A stretch of 64,000 bases of DNA, taken from Thiodiazotropha sp040507225 (GTDB lineage: Bacteria > Pseudomonadota > Gammaproteobacteria > Chromatiales > Chromatiaceae). How positions within the stretch are numbered: position 1 is the first letter of the stretch; each line of letters begins with the position of its first letter. The stretch is from contig JBEVVG010000002.1 of NCBI GenBank assembly GCA_040507225.1, positions 186,001 to 250,000 of the forward strand. Direction: 5' to 3'. Shown here piece after piece: positions 44,117 through 52,261 of this stretch. Both the position numbers and the translations under genes were made by a program. A model generated the notes under the pieces. It was given only the letters and a program-made list of their open reading frames with translations. It was not told the origin of the DNA and did not search any database.

Positions 44117-44895
44117 TGGCGAAGTTGAATGAATGGCACTGCCTGACCTGGGAAGAGGTCAGTAAACTGGTGGCCCGGGGTATTGACGGGGCCATCCTGC
44201 CGGTGGGCGCCACCGAGCAGCACGGTCCGCACCTGGGGTGCGGCATGGACGCCTCCATCGCAGAAAAGCTCTGCCGAGCGGCGGCGCAAGCCACCGGCGT
44301 ACCCTTGCTGCCGACCCTGCCCTACGGCTGTTCCATCGGCCATTCCAAGCGCTGGCCCGGCACCCTGGCGTTGCAACCGAAGACCCTGATCGACGTGGTC
44401 AAGGACCTCGGGGACTGGCTCTATGCCTCGGGCATTCGGCGGCTGTTCATCGTCAACAGCCACGTCACCAACCAGGCGCCTCTGCGCTGCGCCCTGGAGA
44501 TGCTGCGCGCCGAGCATGACGATCTGATGGTCGCCCTGCTGGGCAGCGCCACCCTGAGTCAGCGGGTGCGTGAGAAACATTTCGAGGATGCGGGTGACTG
44601 GCACGCAAATGCCGCTGAGACATCACTGATGCAGGCGGTGGCCCCGGAGCTGGTGCGCGAGGAGAAGATCCCCGTGGCGGACGATCCGGACCGCACCGTC
44701 GACAGCGTGTTCGCCCACCCCGTCAACCGCACCAGTCTCAACGGGGTTACCGGCACGCCCAGCGCCGCCAGCCGCGAGACGGGGGAAGAGCTGTTCGCCT
44801 GGATGGTGGAGGATCTGGCCGCCCTGATCGAGCGCGGTATGCAGGAACAGCCGCCGCTCCCCTATTCCTATCACCAATCCTTCACCGAGAAGTAA
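44116..44895 (+). CDS. Creatininase-family amidohydrolase homologue
   Basis: Protein of 259 residues of the creatininase/formamidase fold. The first metal-site motif is intact (GATEQHGPHLGCGMDA, giving Glu, His and Asp ligands) and so is HANAAETSLM. The usual NGHGGN-type motif reads NSHVTN, keeping the His. Members cleave cyclic or linear amides such as creatinine or formylated products. In this operon it could act on a guanidine- or urea-related substrate, but the reaction is not known. Its gene overlaps the ATPase stop by one base. Confidence 0.85.
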   Translation: MAKLNEWHCLTWEEVSKLVARGIDGAILPVGATEQHGPHLGCGMDASIAEKLCRAAAQATGVPLLPTLPYGCSIGHSKRWPGTLALQPKTLIDVVKDLGDWLYASGIRRLFIVNSHVTNQAPLRCALEMLRAEHDDLMVALLGSATLSQRVREKHFEDAGDWHANAAETSLMQAVAPELVREEKIPVADDPDRTVDSVFAHPVNRTSLNGVTGTPSAASRETGEELFAWMVEDLAALIERGMQEQPPLPYSYHQSFTEK

Positions 44896-44901
44896 TCGAG
44901 C

Positions 44902-46266
44902 ATGAACAAGAGCAGCGATGAGATCCGTCAGATTCAGCAGACCCTCAAAGCCAAGGGGGTGAAGTACTGCATGGGGACCTATGTAGACATCCACGGTGTC
45001 CCCAAGGGCAAGGTGGTGCCGATCGATCACCTGGAGCACATGGCCCATGGCTCCGAGCTTTACACCGGTTATGCCCTGGACGGTCTGGGTCAGCGCCCCA
45101 ACGACGACGAGATCGCCTCGGTGCCCGACCTGGACCATATCATCCAGATGCCCTGGCAACCCGAAATAGCCTGGATGCCGGCGGACAACACCCTCTACGG
45201 CGAACCCTACCCGCTGAATACCCGGGTGGCGTTGAAGAACGTGCTGGCCCAGGCGGCGGAGATGGGTTACGGCATGAACCTGGGTATCGAAGCCGAAGTC
45301 TACGTGCTGAAGCAGAACGATGACGGCAGCCTCGAGGTGCCCAACCCGGACGACAAGCTGACCAAACCCTGCTACGACGCCCGCGGATTCCTCGACCAGT
45401 TCAGCTGGCTCGACAGAATGGCCAGCACCATCAACGAACTCGGCTGGGACCTCTACTCCTTCGATCATGAGGACGCCAATGGCCAGTTCGAGTTCGACTT
45501 CCAGTATGCCGACGCACTGACGAGCTGCGACCGCTACACCTTCCTGCGCATGATGGCCAAGGCCTATGCCAGGGAGGAGGGGCTGATTGCCACCTTCATG
45601 CCCAAGCCCTTCGCCGACAAAACCGGCAACGGTGCTCATTTCAACATGTCGCTGTATAACCTGGAGACGGGCAACAACCTGTTCGCCTGCGATCCCAAGG
45701 ACGACCCCCACGGTCTCGGCCTGAGTGAGCTGGGTTACTATTACATCGGCGGCATCATCAAACACGGCAAGGCGCTCTGCGCCGCCTTCGCGCCGACGGT
45801 CAACAGTTACAAGCGGCTGGTGCGCCAGGGTGACATGCCCTACTTTACCTGGGCGCCGGTGTTCAACTCTTTCGGTTCCAACAACCGCACCAACTCGGTC
45901 CGCGTGCCCATGGGCGGCGGCCGCTGTGAGTCGCGCAACGCCGACGGCGCGGTCAATCCCTACCTGGCGGCGGCCCTGTCGCTGGCGGCGGGTCTCGACG
46001 GCATCCGCAACAAAATCGATCCGGGCAAGCCCCAGGAGGACAACCTCTACGAATTGAGCGAGGCGGAACGCGCCGAGCGGGGCATCGAGTTCCTGCCCCG
46101 GGACCTGCAGGAGGCGGTGGACGCCTTCGAGGCCGACCCGTTTGTCACCGAGACCCTGGGTCAGGCCCTGCGCGATGAGTTCATCACCTACAAGCGCCAG
46201 GAGTGGACCGCCTATCATCAGACCGTCTCCCAATGGGAGATCGAGCGCTACAGCCACCTGTTTTAA
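44902..46266 (+). CDS. glnT: Glutamine synthetase-family ligase, type III (GlnT-like)
   Basis: Ligase of 454 residues. Glutamine synthetase core motifs are recognisable: the Glu ligands in GIEAEVYVL, GNGAHFNMSLYN (ATP/metal region), APTVNSYKRLV, and NRTNSVRVPMGGGRCESR. The N-terminal beta-grasp (YCMGTYVDIHGVPKGKVVP) lacks the Asp-50-type loop features of GlnA. It fits the type III glutamate-ammonia ligase (GlnT) group; gamma-glutamylmethylamide synthetases are near relatives. In this operon it could assimilate the released ammonium or glutamylate an amine. It is 6 bp after the creatininase gene. Confidence 0.82.
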   Translation: MNKSSDEIRQIQQTLKAKGVKYCMGTYVDIHGVPKGKVVPIDHLEHMAHGSELYTGYALDGLGQRPNDDEIASVPDLDHIIQMPWQPEIAWMPADNTLYGEPYPLNTRVALKNVLAQAAEMGYGMNLGIEAEVYVLKQNDDGSLEVPNPDDKLTKPCYDARGFLDQFSWLDRMASTINELGWDLYSFDHEDANGQFEFDFQYADALTSCDRYTFLRMMAKAYAREEGLIATFMPKPFADKTGNGAHFNMSLYNLETGNNLFACDPKDDPHGLGLSELGYYYIGGIIKHGKALCAAFAPTVNSYKRLVRQGDMPYFTWAPVFNSFGSNNRTNSVRVPMGGGRCESRNADGAVNPYLAAALSLAAGLDGIRNKIDPGKPQEDNLYELSEAERAERGIEFLPRDLQEAVDAFEADPFVTETLGQALRDEFITYKRQEWTAYHQTVSQWEIERYSHLF

Positions 46267-46281
46267 GAGAAGGATGACAGT

Positions 46282-46743
46282 ATGAGTCAGGGAAACATCA
46301 CCCGCATCAGCATCTCCCTGCCCGACAGCCTGTCGGCGCAGCTCGACGAGATGGTCCGCGAGCGCGGCTTCGAAAGCCGTTCCCAGGCCATCGCCGAGAT
46401 GGTGAGCCGGCAGGTGACCGACTACAAGAAGGAGCTGGGCAACGAGATCATGGCCGGGACCATCACCCTGATCTACGACCACTCCACGCCCCGCTTGCAG
46501 AAGGTATTGGCCGATCTGCAGCACGAACACATCAAGGAGGTGATCAGCTCCCTGCACATCCACCTGATGCACTCCCAGACCATGGAGGTGATCCTGGTGC
46601 AGGGACCGGCCGCCGAGCTGCAGCTGCTGGCCGACAAGATGATCACCAACCGGGGGGTGATCTCGGGTAATCTGCAGCTCAACACCACACTGATTCCGCA
46701 GCTGCATCTCCCAGAACGGACGGGAGAAGTTTTGAATTTTTAG
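46282..46743 (+). CDS. NikR-like ribbon-helix-helix regulator with altered metal site
   Basis: Regulator of 153 residues. The N-terminal CopG/ribbon-helix-helix unit is ITRISISLPDSLSAQLDEMV and SRSQAIAEM. The C-terminal ACT-like NikR domain has HIHLMHSQTMEVILVQGP. NikR uses a His-x-His and a Cys in this stretch to bind nickel; here the two His are present but the Cys position is Thr. It may therefore bind another metal or a small ligand. A role in repressing the operon through the AATAGTAATAC repeats upstream is inferred from location. Confidence 0.8.
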   Translation: MSQGNITRISISLPDSLSAQLDEMVRERGFESRSQAIAEMVSRQVTDYKKELGNEIMAGTITLIYDHSTPRLQKVLADLQHEHIKEVISSLHIHLMHSQTMEVILVQGPAAELQLLADKMITNRGVISGNLQLNTTLIPQLHLPERTGEVLNF

Positions 46744-46750
46744 TTATGAA

Positions 46751-46864
46751 TTTTGAATTGAGGTGTGTGCTTTGCGCACGTTGTTTTTTATTCCCCTCTC
46801 CCCTCTTCTGCGAGGGGAGAGGGGAATAAAAAACTGTGAGCGTAGCGAACACCTCAACTCAAAA
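46751..46864. repeat. Large composite palindrome (GAGGTGT...CCCCTCTCCC core), copy 2
   Basis: The outer arms TTTTGAATTGAGGTGT and ACACCTCAACTCAAAA, the middle arms GTTTTTTATT/AATAAAAAAC and the core CCCCTCTCCCCT/AGGGGAGAGGGG nest into one imperfect hairpin of roughly 50-bp arms. It fills the gap between the NikR-like and DUF1989 genes of the operon. Confidence 0.75.
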
Positions 46865-46911
46865 CTAAAAACTCAACACTCAAAATTTCAACGAACAACG
46901 AGGGTATTGCG

Positions 46912-47637
46912 ATGAGTGACACAGGCAAGACGTTATGGGAAGAGGTGCTGCCCGCCGGCGCCCACTGGTCGGGCGTGATACGCCGCGGTGTGACCCTGCG
47001 CCTGACCGACATCGAAGGCGGCGCCAATGTCTCCGCACTCTTCTACAACCAGGAGGAGAAGCTGGAACGCTACAACATGGCCGACACCCTGAAGGGGCAG
47101 CACACCGCGTTTCTCACCACCGGCAACGTCTGTCACTCCGACATGGGTCGGGTGCTCTGCTCCGTCACCGCCGACACCTGCGGCTGGCACGACACCATCT
47201 GCGGGCTCTCCAACGCATCGATCGTCGAAGCCAAGTACGGCAAAACGACCTACCAGCAGCAGCGCAACGAGCGTTACATGAACGGCCATGACAGCCTGAT
47301 CAACGAGCTGGGCAAATACGGTCTGGGGCGTCGCGACCTGGTTTCCAACATCAACTTTTTCAGCAAGGTGGTGGCGGACGAAGCGGGCAACATGAGCTTT
47401 GTGGCGGGCAACTCCAAGGCCGGAGACGCCATCGATCTGCGCTTCGAGATGAACTGCCTGGTGGTGCTCGCCAGCGCGCCCCATCCCCTCGACACCGCGC
47501 CGGGCTACAGCCCGAAACCGGTCCGGCTGACCGCCATTCACACCGGACCCGCAGCCGCCGATGATGCCTGCCGCAACGCGTGCGGAGAAAACCAGCGCGC
47601 CTTCATCAACACCGAACGCTACTACCTCGAGGTCTGA
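46912..47637 (+). CDS. DUF1989 protein, urea carboxylase-associated type 1 (carboxyguanidine deiminase subunit candidate)
   Basis: Protein of 241 residues. WSGVIRRGVTLRLTDIEGGANVS, FYNQEEKLERYNMADTLKGQHTAFL and DMGRVLCSVTADTCGWHD are the hallmarks of the first urea carboxylase-associated DUF1989 family. Published work describes a pair of such proteins as subunits of carboxyguanidine deiminase (CgdAB), which releases ammonia from carboxylated guanidine to give allophanate. Its partner follows 5 bp downstream. Metal or catalytic residues probably include the conserved Cys and His of the CGWHD motif. Confidence 0.85.
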   Translation: MSDTGKTLWEEVLPAGAHWSGVIRRGVTLRLTDIEGGANVSALFYNQEEKLERYNMADTLKGQHTAFLTTGNVCHSDMGRVLCSVTADTCGWHDTICGLSNASIVEAKYGKTTYQQQRNERYMNGHDSLINELGKYGLGRRDLVSNINFFSKVVADEAGNMSFVAGNSKAGDAIDLRFEMNCLVVLASAPHPLDTAPGYSPKPVRLTAIHTGPAAADDACRNACGENQRAFINTERYYLEV

Positions 47638-47642
47638 GTCCC

Positions 47643-48287
47643 ATGAGCACAACCCTGACCGAAAGCACTTTTCGTCCCGAGGCTGCCCAATTCCACCAGG
47701 TGGTGCCCGCCGGCGACCCCTTCATGAAAGTGGTGCGCAAGGGCCAGACCTTCCGCATCCTCGATCTGGAAGGCAACCAGGCGGTAGATACCCTGTTCTA
47801 CAATGCGGAGGACCCGGAGGAGCGCTACAGCGCCAACGACACCATCCGCGCCCAGGGTAACATCTACCTGACCACCGGCACCCAGCTGCTTTCCAATGAA
47901 GGCCATGTGATGCTGGAGATCACCGCCGATACCTGCGGTCGCCACGACACCCTGGGCGGCGCCTGCTCCGCCGAAAGCAACACCATGCGCTACGCCCTGG
48001 ACAAGCGCCACATGCACAGCTGCCGGGACAGTTTCATCTTGGCCCTGTCCGAGTGGGACCAGGGCATGAGCAAGCGGGATCTGGCGAGCAACATCAACTT
48101 CTTCATGAACGTACCGGTGACGCCGGAAGGCGGCCTGACCTTTGAGGACGGTATCTCCGCCCCGGGCCGTTACGTGGAGATGCGCGCGGAGATGGATGTG
48201 CTGGTGCTGATCTCGAACTGCCCCCAACTCAATAACCCCTGCAACGCCTACAATCCGACGCCGGTGGAGGTGTTGATCTGGGATTGA
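47643..48287 (+). CDS. DUF1989 protein, urea carboxylase-associated type 2 (carboxyguanidine deiminase subunit candidate)
   Basis: Protein of 214 residues, homologous to the preceding gene: FRILDLEGNQAVDTLFYNAEDPEERYSANDTIRAQ, TADTCGRHDTLGGACSAESNTMRYALDKRHMHSCRDSF. Conserved Cys and His residues (CGRHD, HMHSC) suit a metal or thiol active site. The two proteins are expected to form a heteromeric deiminase between the carboxylase and allophanate hydrolase steps. The ATG at 47643 follows the previous stop closely. Confidence 0.87.
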   Translation: MSTTLTESTFRPEAAQFHQVVPAGDPFMKVVRKGQTFRILDLEGNQAVDTLFYNAEDPEERYSANDTIRAQGNIYLTTGTQLLSNEGHVMLEITADTCGRHDTLGGACSAESNTMRYALDKRHMHSCRDSFILALSEWDQGMSKRDLASNINFFMNVPVTPEGGLTFEDGISAPGRYVEMRAEMDVLVLISNCPQLNNPCNAYNPTPVEVLIWD

Positions 48288-48643
48288 GAATGGTAATTTT
48301 GAATGGTGAATTGATGTGTTCGCTACACTCACGGGTCATCGGTTCCCCCTCTCCCTGGCCCTCTCCCGCGAGGGGAGAGGGGATTCACGGATCAGCGTGG
48401 GATGTATCCGGATGGTTTATTCCGGCGACCTGACTTGACGCTTAGGATGCAGTCGAAAAGCACCTCCCCTCTCCCCTCGCGGGAGAGGGGGCCAACAAAA
48501 CTGAGCGTAGCGAACACATCACTTCAAAACTTCTCGAATTCCGCAAGCTGGAACATACCCCAGCAGCCAAACTCGATTTAAGACACCGCGCCGGGACGAC
48601 CCGCCGCGGGAAAAGAACCGGGACGACCCGAAAGAGCGAGAAC
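48288..48643. other. Repeat-filled gap before the carboxylase gene
   Basis: No gene. The gap holds outer arms TGATGTGTTCGCTACACTCA (48312-48331) and TGAGCGTAGCGAACACATCA (48502-48521), complementary except for one base, around two CCCCTCTCCC-type hairpins (about 48344-48382 and 48464-48490). A short direct repeat (GGGACGACCCG, twice) lies near 48593-48630, just ahead of the carboxylase start. Confidence 0.6.
48312..48521. repeat. Composite palindromic repeat with GTTCGCTACGCTCA arms, copies 3 and 4
   Basis: Inverted arms of 20 bp (one mismatch) flank two C-rich/G-rich hairpins. The arm core GTTCGCTAC(G/A)CTCA also appears around the palindrome at 46751-46864 (as GAGCGTAGCGAACAC), showing a common family. 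Confidence 0.7.
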
Positions 48644-51600
48644 ATGTTCAAAAAGGTTCTGATAGCCAACCGGGGCGCCATCGCCTGCCGGATCATCCGC
48701 ACCCTCAAATCCCTGGGGGTCGACTCAGTCGCGGTCTATTCCGAAGCCGACCGACATTCGGCCCATGTGTCACAGGCCGACCAGGCCTTCTGCATCGGCC
48801 CGCCGCCGGCTTCGGAGAGTTATCTGGATACCGGCAAGATCCTCAAACTGGCGCAGGAGCAGGGGGTCGATGCGATCCATCCCGGCTACGGTTTCCTCAG
48901 CGAGAACGCCGCCTTCGCCGAGGCCTGCGAGGCAGCCGGTATCGCCTTCATCGGCCCGACCCCGCAACAGATGCGCGACTTCGGTCTCAAACACACCGCG
49001 CGCCAGCTTGCGCAGAAGAACCGGGTGCCGCTGCTGCCGGGCACCGGGCTGCTCGACGACCTGGAGCAGGCCCGCACCGAGGCCCTGCGCATCGGCTATC
49101 CGGTGATGCTGAAGAGCACCGCCGGTGGCGGCGGCATCGGCATGCAGCTCTGCCGCAGCGAGGTGGAACTCAACGAGGCCTTCCACACGGTGGCGCGGCT
49201 GGCGCTCAACAACTTCAGCCAGAGCGGCATCTTCCTGGAAAAATACATCGAGTACGCCCGCCACATCGAGGTGCAGATCTTCGGCGACGGCGAGGGCCGG
49301 GTGGTGGCCCTGGGGGAGCGCGACTGCTCACTGCAGCGACGTAACCAGAAGGTGGTGGAGGAGACCCCGGCGCCCGGACTCACCGAGCAGCAGCGGGAAG
49401 CCCTGCTGGCATCAGCCATGCGGCTCGGCGAGGCGGTCGGCTACCGTTCCGCCGGCACTGTGGAGTTCGTCTACGACACCCGCAGCCGCGAGTTCTATTT
49501 TCTGGAGGTGAACACCCGCCTGCAGGTGGAGCATGGCGTCACCGAGGAGGTGACCGGAGTCGATCTCGTAGCCTGGATGGTGCGGCTGGCAGCGGGTGAA
49601 AACGATTTTCTGGCGTCTTACCAACACACGTCCAAAGGCGCGGCGATCCAGGTAAGGCTCTATGCCGAGGACCCGGGCAAGGCGTTCCAGCCCAGCAGCG
49701 GCCTGCTGACCGAGGTGCGCTTTGACGACGGCATCCGCGTGGATACCTGGGTCGAGACCGGCAGTCATGTGCCGCCGTACTACGATCCGATGATCGCCAA
49801 GCTGATCGTCAAGGGGGAGAGTCGCGAGGCGGCCCGTGGCCGTCTGCTGGAGGCGTTGGATCAGAGCGCCCTCTACGGCATCGAGAACAACCTGGATTAT
49901 CTGCGGCAGATTGTCGACGATGAGGTCTTTGTCAAAGGCGAGCACTACACCCGCTACCTGGACAAGGTGGACTACCAGCCCGCGACCATTGACGTGCTGG
50001 CCCCCGGCACCCAGACCACGGTGCAGGACTATCCCGGCCGTACCGGCTACTGGGACGTGGGTATCCCGCCGTCGGGACCGATGGACGCGCTCGCCTTCCG
50101 CCTGGCCAACCGGATGGTGGGCAACCCAACCCAAGCGGCTGGGCTGGAGCTGACCCTCAACGGCCCGAGCCTGAAATTCAACCGGGACTGCATCATCGCC
50201 CTGACCGGTGCGGCCATGAAGGCCAGCCTCGACGGCGAACCGGTCGCCTTCTGGCGTTCACTGCCGGTAAAGGCCGGCAGCGTGCTGAAGATCGGCGCTG
50301 TCGAGGGGGCCGGCGTGCGCGCCTACCTGGCGGTGCAGGGCGGTTTCGACCTGCCGGAATACATGGGCAGCCGCGCCACCTTCACCCTCGGCCAGTTTGG
50401 CGGTCACGCCGGTCGGGCGCTGCAGGTGGGGGATGTGCTGCGCATTGATGAAACCGCTCAGGTCACCGAGCCGGTGGCGAGCCTGCCGGCCGAACTGATT
50501 CCGGCGCATAACCGCGACTGGGAGATCCACGTCATGTACGGTCCCCACGGGGCGCCGGACTTCTTCACCGACGGGGACATCGCCACCTTCTTCGCCACCG
50601 ACTGGGAGGTCCACTACAACTCCTCGCGCACCGGTGTGCGCCTGATCGGGCCCAAGCCCGAGTGGGCGCGCAGCGACGGCGGTGAGGCGGGGCTGCACCC
50701 CTCCAACATCCACGACAACGCCTACGCCATCGGCACCATCGACTTCACCGGCGACATGCCGGTGATTCTGGGTCCCGACGGTCCCAGCCTGGGCGGCTTC
50801 GTCTGCCCGGCCACGATCATCAGCGCCGATCTGTGGAAGATGGGACAGCTCTCGCCGGGGGATCGCATCCGCTTCAAGCCGGTGAGTTACAACGAGGCAG
50901 TGCGGCTGGAGCAGGCCCAGGACGAGATGATCCTGCTGCTCGCCGCCACTACGGATGAGCCGATTCGGACAATGGCGGTGGGAGCGGAGTCCACCCCGGT
51001 GGTGGCCCGGCAAGAGGCCGATGGGGAGATCCCGGCGGTCTGCTACCGCCAGTCGGGGGACAAGTACCTGCTGGTGGAGTACGGCCCACTGGTGCTCGAC
51101 CTGGAGCTGCGTTTCCGGGTCCAGGCCCTGCTGAGCTGGCTGCGGGAACAGACCATCGAGGGTCTGCTCGATCTCACCCCGGGCATCCGCTCCCTGCAGG
51201 TCCACTATGACAGCCGGATCATCAGCCAGGGCGCGCTGGTCGAACGCCTGATGGCGGCGGAGGCGCAACTGCCCTCCATCGACGAGATGAGCGTGCCGAG
51301 CCGCATCGTTCATCTGCCCCTCTCCTGGGACGACCCGTCGACCCGCCTGGCCATCGACAAGTACATGCAGTCGGTGCGCGCCGACGCCCCCTGGTGTCCC
51401 AGCAATATCGAGTTCATCCGCCGCATCAACGGCCTGGAGTCGATCGAGCAGGTCCGGGAGATCCTCTTCAGCGCCCGTTATCTGGTGATGGGCCTGGGCG
51501 ACGTCTACCTGGGCGCGCCGGTGGCCACGCCCCTCGATCCGCGCCACCGCCTGGTCACCACCAAGTACAACCCGGCCCGTACCTGGACCCCGGAGAACGC

Positions 51601-52261
51601 GGTCGGTATCGGCGGCGCCTATCTCTGCGTCTACGGCATGGAGGGGCCCGGCGGCTACCAGTTCGTCGGTCGCACGGTGCAGATGTGGAACCGCTACCGC
51701 CAGACGCCTGACTTCACCGACGGCAAGCAGTGGCTGCTGCGTTTCTTCGACCAGCTGCGTTTCTATCCGGTCTCCGAGGACGAACTGAAACAGATGCGCG
51801 AGGACTTCCCGCTGGGGCGCTTCAACCTGCGCATCGAAGATACTTCGCTCAAGCTGCGCGACTACCGGGAGTTTCTCGCCAGCAACCGATTGCAGATCGA
51901 GGAGTTCAAGACGCGGCAACAGGCCTCCTTCGAGGCCGAGCGTCAGCGCTGGGAGGCGGCGGGTCAGGCCGACTACGCCAGCGATCTGCCGGACGACGTC
52001 AGTACCGGCGATGCCGGTTTGGATATCCCCCCCGGCTGCCTGGCGGTCGCCTCCTCGGTGACCGGCAGCGTCTGGCAACTGGCAGTGAAGCCAGGCGACA
52101 AGGTGGCGGTGGGCGACCCGCTGCTGATCATGGAGGCGATGAAGATGGAGATCACCATCGCCGCCGACGAGGCGGGCACGGTACGTGAGGTATTGGCCGC
52201 CCAGGGCAGTCCGGTCTCCGCCGGACAGGCCGTGGTGATTCTGGAACTGGAGGCGTCATGA
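48644..52261 (+). CDS. Biotin-dependent urea/guanidine carboxylase
   Basis: Enzyme of 1205 residues that carboxylates urea or guanidine with ATP and bicarbonate. Order: biotin carboxylase (about 1-450; PGYGFLSENAAFAEAC, ATP-grasp STAGGGGIGMQ, EVNTRLQVEHGVTEE), carboxyltransferase of AHS2/AHS1 type (about 465-1080; DYPGRTGYWDVGIPPSGPMD, SNIHDNAYAIGTIDFTGD, GGFVCPATI), a helical linker, and a C-terminal biotin carrier domain with EAMKMEI (Lys near 1165). The carboxyltransferase motif has Asp (TIDFTGD); an Asp/Asn difference in this domain is reported to separate guanidine from urea enzymes, but I cannot align it here. It overlaps the hydrolase gene by 4 bp. Confidence 0.95.
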   Translation: MFKKVLIANRGAIACRIIRTLKSLGVDSVAVYSEADRHSAHVSQADQAFCIGPPPASESYLDTGKILKLAQEQGVDAIHPGYGFLSENAAFAEACEAAGIAFIGPTPQQMRDFGLKHTARQLAQKNRVPLLPGTGLLDDLEQARTEALRIGYPVMLKSTAGGGGIGMQLCRSEVELNEAFHTVARLALNNFSQSGIFLEKYIEYARHIEVQIFGDGEGRVVALGERDCSLQRRNQKVVEETPAPGLTEQQREALLASAMRLGEAVGYRSAGTVEFVYDTRSREFYFLEVNTRLQVEHGVTEEVTGVDLVAWMVRLAAGENDFLASYQHTSKGAAIQVRLYAEDPGKAFQPSSGLLTEVRFDDGIRVDTWVETGSHVPPYYDPMIAKLIVKGESREAARGRLLEALDQSALYGIENNLDYLRQIVDDEVFVKGEHYTRYLDKVDYQPATIDVLAPGTQTTVQDYPGRTGYWDVGIPPSGPMDALAFRLANRMVGNPTQAAGLELTLNGPSLKFNRDCIIALTGAAMKASLDGEPVAFWRSLPVKAGSVLKIGAVEGAGVRAYLAVQGGFDLPEYMGSRATFTLGQFGGHAGRALQVGDVLRIDETAQVTEPVASLPAELIPAHNRDWEIHVMYGPHGAPDFFTDGDIATFFATDWEVHYNSSRTGVRLIGPKPEWARSDGGEAGLHPSNIHDNAYAIGTIDFTGDMPVILGPDGPSLGGFVCPATIISADLWKMGQLSPGDRIRFKPVSYNEAVRLEQAQDEMILLLAATTDEPIRTMAVGAESTPVVARQEADGEIPAVCYRQSGDKYLLVEYGPLVLDLELRFRVQALLSWLREQTIEGLLDLTPGIRSLQVHYDSRIISQGALVERLMAAEAQLPSIDEMSVPSRIVHLPLSWDDPSTRLAIDKYMQSVRADAPWCPSNIEFIRRINGLESIEQVREILFSARYLVMGLGDVYLGAPVATPLDPRHRLVTTKYNPARTWTPENAVGIGGAYLCVYGMEGPGGYQFVGRTVQMWNRYRQTPDFTDGKQWLLRFFDQLRFYPVSEDELKQMREDFPLGRFNLRIEDTSLKLRDYREFLASNRLQIEEFKTRQQASFEAERQRWEAAGQADYASDLPDDVSTGDAGLDIPPGCLAVASSVTGSVWQLAVKPGDKVAVGDPLLIMEAMKMEITIAADEAGTVREVLAAQGSPVSAGQAVVILELEAS

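Noticed and set aside
44623..46707. A 694-codon open frame on the minus strand over the glutamine synthetase-like gene
   Set aside because: It is an antisense shadow of high-GC coding sequence, with His/Gly/Val/Leu-rich low-information translation and no family motifs.
50258..52078. A 606-codon minus-strand open frame within the carboxylase gene
   Set aside because: Opposite-strand shadow of a well-supported biotin carboxylase gene; it has no ribosome site or recognisable domain.
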